Origin: Oscillospiraceae bacterium | GTDB taxonomy: Bacteria; Bacillota; Clostridia; Oscillospirales; Oscillospiraceae | Assembly: GCA_015067565.1 (NCBI GenBank) | Contig: SVMF01000005.1 | Coordinates: forward strand, 47,707 to 111,706 | Direction of reading: 5' to 3' | Length of the DNA stretch: 64,000 bases | The notes under the pieces: model-generated | Database searches by the model: none | The model's input: only the letters and a program-made list of their open reading frames with translations | What the model was told of the DNA's origin: nothing | In this document: piece by piece, positions 38,705-47,909 of the stretch | Numbering within the stretch: position 1 is the stretch's first letter | Layout: each line of letters begins with the position of its first letter | Made by a program: the position numbers and the translations under genes

Positions 38705-39732
38705 TGTGCTTCCTCCGTCAAAAGGGCGGTGAACAACTTCAGACCCGTCTGCAAGACTTCCTCATCAAAGTCAAACTGCGGACTGTGGAGGGTGCCGTCT
38801 CCGATGCCGAGGCGGAAATAGATGCCGGGCACGACACGCAGAAATTCTGAAAAATCATCCGTCAGGTAAGATGGCTCGGCCTCGACGATGGGAAAAAGTG
38901 ACTTGGCCTGTGCGAGTAGCTGAGGGTCGTTGTGTATGGGCGGATATCCTTCGCTGATGTGTACCTTCGCCTCGGGATCGAGGTCGCGTAGCTTCTCACA
39001 AATATCAGCAAAGACAGCGTCGTCGTGGCAGCGCAGGGTTCCTTCCAACACAGAGTGGTCGCTGAGGGCGTTTCGCACACGGCCGCTTTGCAGCCGTCCG
39101 AATCCCAGAATTCCGTCAAATTCGAGCTTTTTTGCCCTTGTCGCGAAGTCTGCAGCGGCCAGGAGGGCATCTTTTCCCTCGTTTGCTTTGGCGATGTGGA
39201 CGCTCTTTCCGAAAAACTCCACCGTTACCTCGCTCGAGCGGGCCATCATGCCACGTTCGGAGGCGGCAATGGTGTGCTTCTCCAGTCCCGGCCACAGATG
39301 CAGGGCATAGATGCGCTTGACATGATATTTTTCAAGCACACCGCTTTGACAGATGGCTTTGGCACCGCCGCTGGTCTCCTCGGCGGGCTGGAAAATGAGG
39401 AGCACGTTGTATTTCGACTTCGACAAATTCTGCGACAAAGCAAGCAGGATCGCCATATGTCCGTCGTGACCGCAGGCATGCATTCGACCGTTATGCGCAG
39501 AGGCATAGGATGCACCCGTTTGCTCCTGTAACGGCAGGGCATCCATGTCCGCACGGAATGCGGTCGTTTGCGCCTTGCCGAGGTCAAAATAGGCGCAAAG
39601 TGCTCCTTCACACGGCGTGAACAGCTCGGCACCCGTCGTCTGCAAAACCGACCTGAGGTAGGCGGTCGTCTTCGGCAGGTCGCGGTCGAGCTCCGGGATC
39701 TGATGTAATTGTCGTCGGTAGGTTTGCAGCAT
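38701..39732 (-). CDS. M20-family amidohydrolase/peptidase
   Basis: AFRADMDALPLQEQTGASYASAHNGRMHACGHDGHMA; FQPAEETSGGA. Confidence 0.92.
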   Translation of the reverse strand: MLQTYRRQLHQIPELDRDLPKTTAYLRSVLQTTGAELFTPCEGALCAYFDLGKAQTTAFRADMDALPLQEQTGASYASAHNGRMHACGHDGHMAILLALSQNLSKSKYNVLLIFQPAEETSGGAKAICQSGVLEKYHVKRIYALHLWPGLEKHTIAASERGMMARSSEVTVEFFGKSVHIAKANEGKDALLAAADFATRAKKLEFDGILGFGRLQSGRVRNALSDHSVLEGTLRCHDDAVFADICEKLRDLDPEAKVHISEGYPPIHNDPQLLAQAKSLFPIVEAEPSYLTDDFSEFLRVVPGIYFRLGIGDGTLHSPQFDFDEEVLQTGLKLFTALLTEEAQ

Positions 39733-39844
39733 GGGAGGTCCCTCCGTTTTGTTCTCAGGAACAGTATACAACATCCTTTGATTTTTTGCAATGCCTTCTG
39801 TTTTGGTTTTTTATGGCATATCCTTTTGACAGGGGGGATGCGTT

Positions 39845-40327
39845 TTGAAGAAACGGTTTGTCTATGCCGCTGTACTGGCTGCTTTGCTGGGAAGTGCGTT
39901 GCACTTTCTCTACGACCTCGTGCCGGCAATCCCGAGTGCGATCTTGTCACCCATCAATGAAAGTCCGTGGGAGCATCTGAAGCTGCTGTTCTGGCCGACT
40001 CTGCTTGCGGCCTTTGTTCTGACGAGAAGGGCGGAGAACAAAGAGCGTATGTGGAGCGCTTTTTTTCTTGCGCTGCTTGTGATGCCGTGTGTTTTACTTG
40101 CGGCATATTATTTGATGGTGGCCTTGGGTGCAGACAGCCTTTGGGCGGATATCACACTGTATTTTCTAACGATGTTTTTCGGCTTTTTTCTTGCCTATCG
40201 ACTGCGGGATTCCGAAAAGATTGGCAGAATCGGCGGCTTTCTTCTCATGCTTGTAATTCTGTATGGCTCAAGTCTGGTGCTGTTCAGCTTTGCTGCGCCC
40301 GACCTGCCGGTGTTTCGTGCCCAATAA
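39845..40327 (+). CDS. DUF6512-like membrane protein
   Basis: LHFLYDLVPAIPSAILSPINESPWEHLKLLFWP; 5-6 TM segments; TTG start. Confidence 0.65.
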   Translation: MKKRFVYAAVLAALLGSALHFLYDLVPAIPSAILSPINESPWEHLKLLFWPTLLAAFVLTRRAENKERMWSAFFLALLVMPCVLLAAYYLMVALGADSLWADITLYFLTMFFGFFLAYRLRDSEKIGRIGGFLLMLVILYGSSLVLFSFAAPDLPVFRAQ

Positions 40328-40332
40328 AAAAC

Positions 40333-40354
40333 ACGGGTGAGTTTCCTCACCCGT
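40333..40354 (+). terminator. Terminator after 39845..40327
   Basis: ACGGGTGAG-tttc-CTCACCCGT. Confidence 0.65.
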
Positions 40355-40440
40355 AAAAGTATTAAGAATTGAAATGACTGCATCTTTCAGGCTTCGCTAA
40401 GATTTTTCGCGCAGAATGATGCGTGATGACGCTGACAATG

Positions 40441-41637
40441 TTACGAACCGACGGTTTGCTTGATGCGCTCCGTGCCGGACACGATGCACACGATTCCGAT
40501 TACGGACAAAACCGTGCTGACGATCAACATGTTTTCCACACCGACCAGATCAATCAGACTTCCGCAGAGCACATAGGCCCCCAGGCAGCCCATGGTGTTG
40601 CCGGAGCCGAGATAGGTCTGTCCCTTGACGACATTGCGTTTTGCCACGACGGTGCCAACATAATAGACCGAAGCCACGGCAAAGAGCGCATAGCCGAACA
40701 TCTGGGCAAACTGCGCGATATACAGACCCATTGCGGCAGGAAGCAGCAGGGTCAGGATCAGTCTCAGTGTCATGAACACGCATGAAAGGATCAGCCAGAT
40801 GTCACAGCGAACCTTCTTGACCAGCCTGGTAAACAGGAACATCATCGGAAGTTCGACCAAGGCGGCGATCAGCAGGGCAGTACCCTGTACAGCGGTGATA
40901 TCAGCCTGCGCAGCACCGATGGGGAGCTTGCTCTCGGAGATGCGGAACATACAATTTGACAGCGCGTTGTGGCCGATGTACAAAAGCACGACGCCGATCA
41001 AAAGTGCGATGAACTTGGGATTTTCCTTGAAGAATTCTTTTGCCGAGGATGGCTGCTCCGATTCTTCATGGCTGAGCGGACAGTTACCCTTCGGGAAGAT
41101 GAGCACGGCGACAGCCAAAAACGCCGCGCAGATCGCACCGCTGACGGCAACCGCATGCAGTGTAAAATGGTCGATGAGAGGAGCGGCTAATCTGGAGGCC
41201 ACGCCGAAGAAAACGGAGCCCAGGCCACGTGCCAGGCCGAAATTGATCTTCTGACCGCTGCGCAGGCCTTCCATACCGAGTGCGTTTGCAAAAGAGGGGA
41301 GTGTCTGCAGACTTACGCAGGCACCTGCAAACAGGACGATTGTGGCAGCCTTCCCGAGCGGAAGAACGGTCAGCATTGCCGTGATGGTCGTAAAGAGCGA
41401 GCAGGCGATGGAAACATGACGCACATTCATCTGCGTGCGGTCGACCACGCTTGTCAGGATCGGCTGTAACAGGAAGGCAAGGCCCGTTGCAATACCCAAT
41501 ACCAAGCCGGCCCGAGTGTCGGAAAGATGCAGTCTCTCAGTCAGATACATATTGGCGTACGAGAACAGAAATCCGTACAGTGCCCACAGCATCATGTGGA
41601 CAAATGCATATTGAATTGTTACATTTTCTTTTTTCAT
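40441..41637 (-). CDS. MFS transporter
   Basis: 12-TM-like hydrophobicity; MYLTERLHLSDTRAGLVLGIATGLAFLLQPI. Confidence 0.85.
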   Translation of the reverse strand: MKKENVTIQYAFVHMMLWALYGFLFSYANMYLTERLHLSDTRAGLVLGIATGLAFLLQPILTSVVDRTQMNVRHVSIACSLFTTITAMLTVLPLGKAATIVLFAGACVSLQTLPSFANALGMEGLRSGQKINFGLARGLGSVFFGVASRLAAPLIDHFTLHAVAVSGAICAAFLAVAVLIFPKGNCPLSHEESEQPSSAKEFFKENPKFIALLIGVVLLYIGHNALSNCMFRISESKLPIGAAQADITAVQGTALLIAALVELPMMFLFTRLVKKVRCDIWLILSCVFMTLRLILTLLLPAAMGLYIAQFAQMFGYALFAVASVYYVGTVVAKRNVVKGQTYLGSGNTMGCLGAYVLCGSLIDLVGVENMLIVSTVLSVIGIVCIVSGTERIKQTVGS

Positions 41638-41648
41638 AGAATTCCCAA

Positions 41649-42665
41649 TCAGTGTCTGTTTTCTGTCTGAACAGCAAGTTGTAACAGCTGCTTACGAGAT
41701 TTCACGCCAAGCTTGCTGTAGATGTTTTTGTTGTGATATTTGAGTGTGTTTTCAGAGATGTTCAGTGCTTGCAGTACTTCCTTTGTCCCCTTGCCGCTGC
41801 GATAAAGCTCATAAACTGAACGCTCGGTGGGTGTTAGCGTGGGGATTTGCGAAATGAAGAATGCAAGCGCCTCCTCACTGGGCGGCTCACACGGTGAAGG
41901 AGAGGTTTTCTGCTTTTTGGGGATGGATAATTGTTGCATCATGGCATAGATGCCCAACAGGAAAAGCTCACTTATAATGTACGAAACGGAGAGAAATTCA
42001 AAGTTAATTTTGACAAATTGCTCCAGTAGCCATACAGCAAGATTTGTAAATACTGCGATAACAAGAACGGTGGCGTGCAATGCAGAACTGAGCGGTTTTT
42101 TAATGATTGCATAAAAAACCGTGCCGATCATGGCGGCGAAGCCACCGAGCAGATAAAACAGGTACAGTTTGTGCCACGGACCGTATTCCTTGATGAGCAT
42201 ACCGTTTCCGTTGGATATGTGAAGTCGGACGGATTTGTAGTAAATATCCGAGAGACCTGGACTTGCAGCGATACAGAACACAAACACGCCAATCACGATA
42301 CAAAGTGCCGTAAACCACGTCCTATACTTTATTTTGCAGACCTTCCGTACGATCATCAGCATGGAGATGGGAAGAAATACAGAGCCGAGATAGGCGATGC
42401 GGTTGGCCATCAATGCTGCATGGATGGTTTTCGACAGCGAAAGTGCCATGTAGCCGATATTTACGATCAGGACCGAAGTAAACAGAACGAGGAACCAGGG
42501 CTCCTTGCGTTTGATTATGAGACAGTAGGCCATCAGGGATGCCAGAGCGCATGCGGAGGTGATCATATATACTGCAGATACTCCTGTAATATTTGCACCA
42601 ATTGCGCAGCCGATAATAAAAAAGGGGATTATTGTTATGAACAATACCCAAAAAGTTTTTTTCAT
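41649..42665 (-). CDS. Membrane-embedded LuxR-type HTH regulator
   Basis: N-terminal multi-TM domain; C-terminal LTPTERSVYELYRSGKGTKEVLQALNISENTLKYHNKNIYSKLGVKSRKQLL. Confidence 0.85.
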   Translation of the reverse strand: MKKTFWVLFITIIPFFIIGCAIGANITGVSAVYMITSACALASLMAYCLIIKRKEPWFLVLFTSVLIVNIGYMALSLSKTIHAALMANRIAYLGSVFLPISMLMIVRKVCKIKYRTWFTALCIVIGVFVFCIAASPGLSDIYYKSVRLHISNGNGMLIKEYGPWHKLYLFYLLGGFAAMIGTVFYAIIKKPLSSALHATVLVIAVFTNLAVWLLEQFVKINFEFLSVSYIISELFLLGIYAMMQQLSIPKKQKTSPSPCEPPSEEALAFFISQIPTLTPTERSVYELYRSGKGTKEVLQALNISENTLKYHNKNIYSKLGVKSRKQLLQLAVQTENRH

Positions 42666-42879
42666 GGTTATCTCCCGATAAAGCGAAAGTCCTACCTATT
42701 TTCCTGCCTGATTTTACAAAAAAAGCTATCATCCCACACCAAAAATCACAAAAGTGTGGGGACATATAGGGAACTTTGCAGTATAATTTAACGTGTAAGG
42801 ATACTTCTTACACAATTATACCATGCTTTGTTCTGAAGGTCAACACTCAGTCAATGCGCAGATAAAAAGGAGGATTTTT

Positions 42880-43857
42880 ATGATGAGAAGAACCTTGATA
42901 ATGCTTTTGAGCCTTGCGATGATCACTTCACTTCTGTCCGGCCTAAGCTTTGCCGAAAAACCGATGTCAACTCAAATTGACTATGTTTTTGCAGACATTG
43001 AAGAGCCACAGGTAGGAGCCGCTCCCTCGTATGATGCAAGCTATGGCGGCAACGGCTATTTTCTCTCTGCCGGAAATAACAACCCCAACTATTATAAAAA
43101 CGGTGTTGGCTGGTACGATATTACTGCCGATAAGAATGTTCCGGTCTCGGGTAAATTTGAGGCGGATCATATCTATAAGGTCATGATCTTCTTTGAGGCA
43201 AAGGAGAACTATGAGTTTGTTCCGAGTTTTTCTGCACAGATCAACGGAACAGATGCCGAGGTTACCTTCCTGAGCGAAACAGCTGTGATGGCAGAACTGC
43301 AATTCTATCGACTGCCTGCAGAGCGTGTCAATCCTTTCACGGATGTGCATGAGAGCGATTTCTTCTACGATCCGGTTTTGTGGGCGGTTGAAGATGGTGT
43401 TACCACCGGCACATCTGCAACGACTTTCAGTCCGAACGCAAACTGCACCAGAGGACAGGTTGTCACATTCCTGTGGAGAACTGCAGGCTGCCCGGAACCC
43501 CATAGCTATGAAAATCCCTTCAAGGATGTTTCTGCTGATGCATACTACTACAAGGCTGTCCTTTGGGCAGTGGGAAGCAACATTACGGCAGGAACCTCGT
43601 TCGATACCTTTAGTCCCGACGCAAGCTGCACCAGAGCACAGGTTGTCACATTCCTGTGGAGAGCAAACGGTCGGCCGGAACCGAAGAGCACAAATCCGTT
43701 TGCCGATGTCAGCAACAACGAGTACTATTATGAGGCTGTTCTGTGGGCGGTTGAAAGAGGGATTACCTCCGGTGTGAGTGCAACGAGCTTTGCTCCCGAT
43801 GCAAGCTGTACAAGAGGACAGATTGTAACTTTCTTGTACCGCTTTATCGGTTACTGA
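42880..43857 (+). CDS. Secreted protein with three SLH domains
   Basis: Signal peptide; three repeats of NPFxDVxxxxxYYxAVLWAVxxxITxGxSxxxFxPxAxCTRxQVVTFLWR. Confidence 0.9.
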   Translation: MMRRTLIMLLSLAMITSLLSGLSFAEKPMSTQIDYVFADIEEPQVGAAPSYDASYGGNGYFLSAGNNNPNYYKNGVGWYDITADKNVPVSGKFEADHIYKVMIFFEAKENYEFVPSFSAQINGTDAEVTFLSETAVMAELQFYRLPAERVNPFTDVHESDFFYDPVLWAVEDGVTTGTSATTFSPNANCTRGQVVTFLWRTAGCPEPHSYENPFKDVSADAYYYKAVLWAVGSNITAGTSFDTFSPDASCTRAQVVTFLWRANGRPEPKSTNPFADVSNNEYYYEAVLWAVERGITSGVSATSFAPDASCTRGQIVTFLYRFIGY

Positions 43858-45137
43858 TCACATATAACCAATAGGTGGGGCATAATCACGGATGTCCCAC
43901 TTATGATTCTTTGTGATACTTGCAAACGATATTTGAATACAAAAAATGCTTGAAATCGACTGATTTCAAGCATTTTTCTTGGTGAAGCAGATGAAGTCAG
44001 ATCCGAACATAAGGCACTTTCGATCTCTTGCAGGGTGAGTGTTTGGGTGCCATCTTTGAAATTATAGGTAAAGACAAGGTGGTCATCGTAAAGATAGACT
44101 GAATTCACAAAAATGTCGATGATTTCCTTGCGGTAAGCCTGATTGTGGATGTTTCCGTATTTGAATCGGCTGATCCAGCTGACAATATACTCTTTGCTGT
44201 ATTTGGGCCGTTCCATTTGGGCTTGGAGCAAACTCAGTTTCAGAGTCTCCCGTTGTTTCTCCAATGCCTCCAGGCGATCCTTGGTGGAGGATGTCAGGAT
44301 GCCCATCTGAATTGCGTTGATCAAGTTTTCGATTCCTTTTTCGCACTCTTTAAGCTGTTGGTGGAGGGTTGGTGTCAGAGTGTCTCCCTCGTTTTGGATT
44401 TCAAGAATCGCATCAGCAATCCGGTCAATGGCTTCGTCTGTCAGGACTTTGGAAACTGTAATGCGAACCACAGCTTCTTCGATCCAATCTTTTTTTACCG
44501 CCTTTCGCTTACATCCAAGCTTCCGCTTAGCGCCGCCGCATTTGTAGTAATGGTATATGACTCCCTTACCGTTTTTGCCGCTTTCTCCTGCCATAATCCG
44601 TCCGCAGTCTCCGCAGAACAGCTTTGTGGTAAGCAAATATTCCTCCTGTGCCTTGGCTCTCGCCGGAGCTCTCTTGTTTGCTTCCATGCGATATTGCACC
44701 CTTTCAAATTGATCTTTTTCTATAATTGCCGGAATCCCATCCGGGATGACCACATCATCGTACTTATACTCACCGATGTATCTGCGATTCGTCAGCACCC
44801 GGTTGAGGGTTCCCATCGTGAATTCTGTTCCTCTTTTGGTTTTGATGCCCCTCTGTCGAAAGGATTCACAAATATCCGTAATGCGATCCCCTTTATCATA
44901 CCTGTCGTAAATCTCTCTTACCAAAGGGGCAGTAATGGGGTCAATGGCGAGAGCGTGTTCGGCAGGATCCACAACATATCCCAGCGGGGTGTATCCGCCG
45001 TTGTTCTTTGCTTTCAGAGCATTGTCGTGGTGGCCTCTTTGGATTTTCTGCGACAACTCCGCAGAATAGTATTCCGCAAAGCCCTCCAGGATGGATTCCA
45101 AAATGATACCTTCGGGGCCATCAGAAATGTTTTCCTT
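43851..45137 (-). pseudogene. Truncated large serine recombinase (N-terminal catalytic domain missing)
   Basis: ENISDGPEGIILESILEGFAEYYSAELSQKIQRG...GGYTPLGY...ILTNRRYIGEY...CGDCGRIM...CGGAKRKLGC; no catalytic N-domain, the sequence upstream of ~45137 is a ParB fragment on the other strand. Confidence 0.85.
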
Positions 45138-45736
45138 GGGAAGTTGCATTCCTTTGAAAACCACCCATACAAAGTGCAGGACAATGAAGAAATGGAACTC
45201 CTTGCAGAAAGCATCCGACAGAACGGATTGCTGGCCCCTATTCTGGTCAGACCTTTGGAAAACACAACAGACGAATATGAGATCATATCCGGTCACAGAC
45301 GGATCATGGCAAGCCAAAAGGCAGGGATCACAGAAGTCCCTGCCTTTGTTGTTTCTCTGGATCGTAATGCTGCAGCCATTGCATTGGTGGATAGCAACTT
45401 GCATCGGGATCATATTCTCCCCTCAGAGAAAGCATTCGCTTATAAACTGAAACTTGAAGCATTAAAGCATCAAGGTGTGCGTACCGACTTAACTTCGACA
45501 CAAGTTGTGTCGAAGTGTCGCACTGATGAAATGATAGGTTCTGATAGTGGAGAAAGTCGAGAACAAGTGCGTCGCTACATCCGTCTCACAAATCTGATCC
45601 CCGAAATTCTGAAATATGTAGATGACGGGAGGATCGCTTTCACACCTGCGGTAGAGCTTTCCTATCTCACGGAAGAAGAACAGTATGCTTTGTTGGAGCA
45701 GATGGAAATACAAGATTGCACACCCTCTCTTTCTCA
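45138..45736 (+). pseudogene. ParB/RepB/Spo0J-family partition protein fragment
   Basis: LHSFENHPYKVQDNEEMELLAESIRQNGLLAPILVRPLENTTDEYEIISGHRRIMASQKAGITEVPAFV...SREQVRRYIRLTNLIPEIL; truncated at the TnpV junction. Confidence 0.85.
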
Positions 45737-46057
45737 AAAGTCATTTCCATCAACCCATTCCAGTTGGTTGGTGGCTTTTAGGTCTTCGGTGATGCCTTCG
45801 GCGGTGGCGAATTGTTTTATGAGGCGATCGTAGAGTTCAGTGGCTTGACGGTCTACTTCTTCTAAGTGGGCACTGAGGGTTTCATTCATTTGCATGATGG
45901 AGAAGATGACTCGGCGGTGGTTTTTGAGGTAGTCGTAGCGGCAGTGACCCCAGATGCCAATCTTGGGTGGGTCCGGTACTTTGACGAGTGGAATGTAGTA
46001 ATCGCCTACGAGCTTATAGTGCAGGCCGGGTTTGGGATCGTAAATGGTGTCTTTCAT
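45734..46057 (-). CDS. TnpV-like transposon-encoded protein
   Basis: MKDTIYDPKPGLHYKLVGDYYIPLVKVPDPPKIGIWGHCRYDYLKNHRRVIFSIM... Confidence 0.75.
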   Translation of the reverse strand: MKDTIYDPKPGLHYKLVGDYYIPLVKVPDPPKIGIWGHCRYDYLKNHRRVIFSIMQMNETLSAHLEEVDRQATELYDRLIKQFATAEGITEDLKATNQLEWVDGNDF

Positions 46058-46558
46058 TTTGAGTTCCTCCTTGTTTTGGTTTCTGATTTGATTATACAAG
46101 GAGATATACTTTCTGTCGAATGTGTGGATAAAAAAGAATAGGATCGCACTTTGGTACAGCTCCTAAAGCAAAACAAGAGGATATAAACAAAAAGAGCAAA
46201 TGTAGTCTTCAACCCTGCGGCTACTCAGCCTAACAGAATCTTAGAATACATTTGCTCTATAATGAAAATAGCACGGAATCAACAAAACAATGTGAAAAAG
46301 TCTATCAGAAATCTTTGCTCAAAACTAAATTCTTTGCTAATAAGTAAGGTATCGTTTTTTGCGGGAGGAAGGCTTCGTTTATTGGAAGATTCAAATCCCA
46401 TATAGCCCAATGACGGACAAAGAGCCAGAGTATAAATGTAGAAGCTGCTCCGCAGCTACCGTCTACTGACCGCCGGTCATGAACTTGGATAAATCCTTCA
46501 TAGAAACAGAAAATCCGAACGCTGCTCCGATTGGAACAAAGTTCGGATTATTTCTGTT

Positions 46559-46634
46559 TGGTGACCCGCTGGAGATTCGAACTCCAGACCCATTGCTTAA
46601 AAGGCAATTGCTCTGCCTGCTGAGCTAGCGGGTC
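46559..46634 (-). tRNA. tRNA-Lys (TTT)
   Basis: GACCCGCTAGCTCAGCAGGCAGAGCAATTGCCTTTTAAGCAATGGGTCTGGAGTTCGAATCTCCAGCGGGTCACCA; cloverleaf, encoded CCA. Confidence 0.95.
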
Positions 46635-46672
46635 AAAAAATAATGTCGGAGCAAGCAAACTTTGCTCCGACA

Positions 46673-46747
46673 TGGCTGGGATGGCAGGATTCGAACCTAC
46701 GGATGCCAGAGTCAAAGTCTGGTGCCTTACCACTTGGCGACATCCCA
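46673..46747 (-). tRNA. tRNA-Gln (TTG)
   Basis: TGGGATGTCGCCAAGTGGTAAGGCACCAGACTTTGACTCTGGCATCCGTAGGTTCGAATCCTGCCATCCCAGCCA. Confidence 0.95.
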
Positions 46748-46776
46748 ATGTGGATAGCGTCCTAAAAAAAGAAAAA

Positions 46777-46854
46777 TGGGGTGAGTGAAGGGACTCGAAC
46801 CCTCGATCTTCAGAGCCACAATCTGACGCGTTAACCAACTACGCTACACCCACC
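46777..46854 (-). tRNA. tRNA-His (GTG)
   Basis: GGTGGGTGTAGCGTAGTTGGTTAACGCGTCAGATTGTGGCTCTGAAGATCGAGGGTTCGAGTCCCTTCACTCACCCCA, with G-1. Confidence 0.95.
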
Positions 46855-46892
46855 GTATTCTTCTCTTTTCCATTGCTTCTGCAAAACCCTCA

Positions 46893-46969
46893 TGGTACGC
46901 CGGAAGGGACTCGAACCCCCCACCTACTGCTTAGAAGGCAGTTGCTCTATCCGGATGAGCTACCGGCGC
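46893..46969 (-). tRNA. tRNA-Arg (TCT)
   Basis: GCGCCGGTAGCTCATCCGGATAGAGCAACTGCCTTCTAAGCAGTAGGTGGGGGGTTCGAGTCCCTTCCGGCGTACCA. Confidence 0.95.
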
Positions 46970-46973
46970 ATGT

Positions 46974-47048
46974 TGGAGCGAGTGATGGGAATCGAACCCA
47001 CGCCCACAGCTTGGAAGGCTGTTGTACTAGCCGTTATACTACACCCGC
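46974..47048 (-). tRNA. tRNA-Gly (TCC)
   Basis: GCGGGTGTAGTATAACGGCTAGTACAACAGCCTTCCAAGCTGTGGGCGTGGGTTCGATTCCCATCACTCGCTCCA. Confidence 0.95.
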
Positions 47049-47075
47049 AAAGACGGGCTCTGCATCAGCCATAAA

Positions 47076-47104
47076 ATAATAACACAATATTATGCCATTG
47101 TCAA
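47076..47104 (-). promoter_or_regulatory. Sigma-A-type promoter of the tRNA array
   Basis: Minus strand TTGACA-17 nt-TATTAT upstream of tRNA-Gly. Confidence 0.8.
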
Positions 47105-47152
47105 GGATAAATTTTGCATTTTTTGCATCAATTATGCATTCGCATGATTATT

Positions 47153-47755
47153 TCAGGGAGCGAGGGAAGGCAGCTGGTCGTATTTGAACTCAGCCTCTTC
47201 CAGCTCCTCGAGCGTCAGCAGAAGATCCAGATACCAGCTTCCGTCGACTTTGACCATATAGACGCTGATCGTATCGCGGGAGATGTCCTTGTCCCTATAC
47301 TCCAGCTCGATCTCGACCTCGGCCGCCTCTTCGATATAGCCTTCCTTGGTGCCGTATTTCTGCTGATAACGCACATCAAGCTCCTTAACACGGGACTCCT
47401 TGAGCTCGTTGGTGTCGACGATCTCCAGCTCGGAGTCGTTCAGGCCGAGCTGCGCCTTGTAGTATTTCAGGACCTCGGGTGGCAGAGCCTCCAGAACGGA
47501 ATTGAGATCGTAGGCCACGGCGGATTCATAGAGATCTTCAACGCGGTCGTCGGCACCGTCGCCGCTGAACAGACAGACTGCCAGGATGATCACGGCGATG
47601 GCCGCAGCGGCAATGGCGATGATCGTGAACTTTTTCTTGCTGCCCTCGGGTAGGAAGCCTTTCTTACTCGGAGCTTCATTTATCATTTCCTCGCCGCAGA
47701 CGGTGCAGAAGGTCAATTCGTCGGCGACCTCGGCGCCGCAATGCTTACATACCAT
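47153..47755 (-). CDS. Zinc-ribbon domain membrane protein
   Basis: MVCKHCGAEVADELTFCTVCGEEM then TM segment and extracytoplasmic domain. Confidence 0.75.
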   Translation of the reverse strand: MVCKHCGAEVADELTFCTVCGEEMINEAPSKKGFLPEGSKKKFTIIAIAAAAIAVIILAVCLFSGDGADDRVEDLYESAVAYDLNSVLEALPPEVLKYYKAQLGLNDSELEIVDTNELKESRVKELDVRYQQKYGTKEGYIEEAAEVEIELEYRDKDISRDTISVYMVKVDGSWYLDLLLTLEELEEAEFKYDQLPSLAP

Positions 47756-47909
47756 GAAAATTCCTCCTTTAAAGCAGATATGTCAAAAATATTTTACCGA
47801 CTTTTGGCCGCCTTGTCAAGTTTTGACAGCATTTTTTTGCTTTTTTCCTTGAAATGACGGAGTTTTTTGTTATAATAATCTATAGACATAAAAACAGGAG
47901 GTCAAGACG

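Noticed and set aside
44145-45833. 562-aa plus-strand ORF
   Set aside because: Only the ~45138-45736 part is real (ParB fragment); the rest is antisense to the serine recombinase
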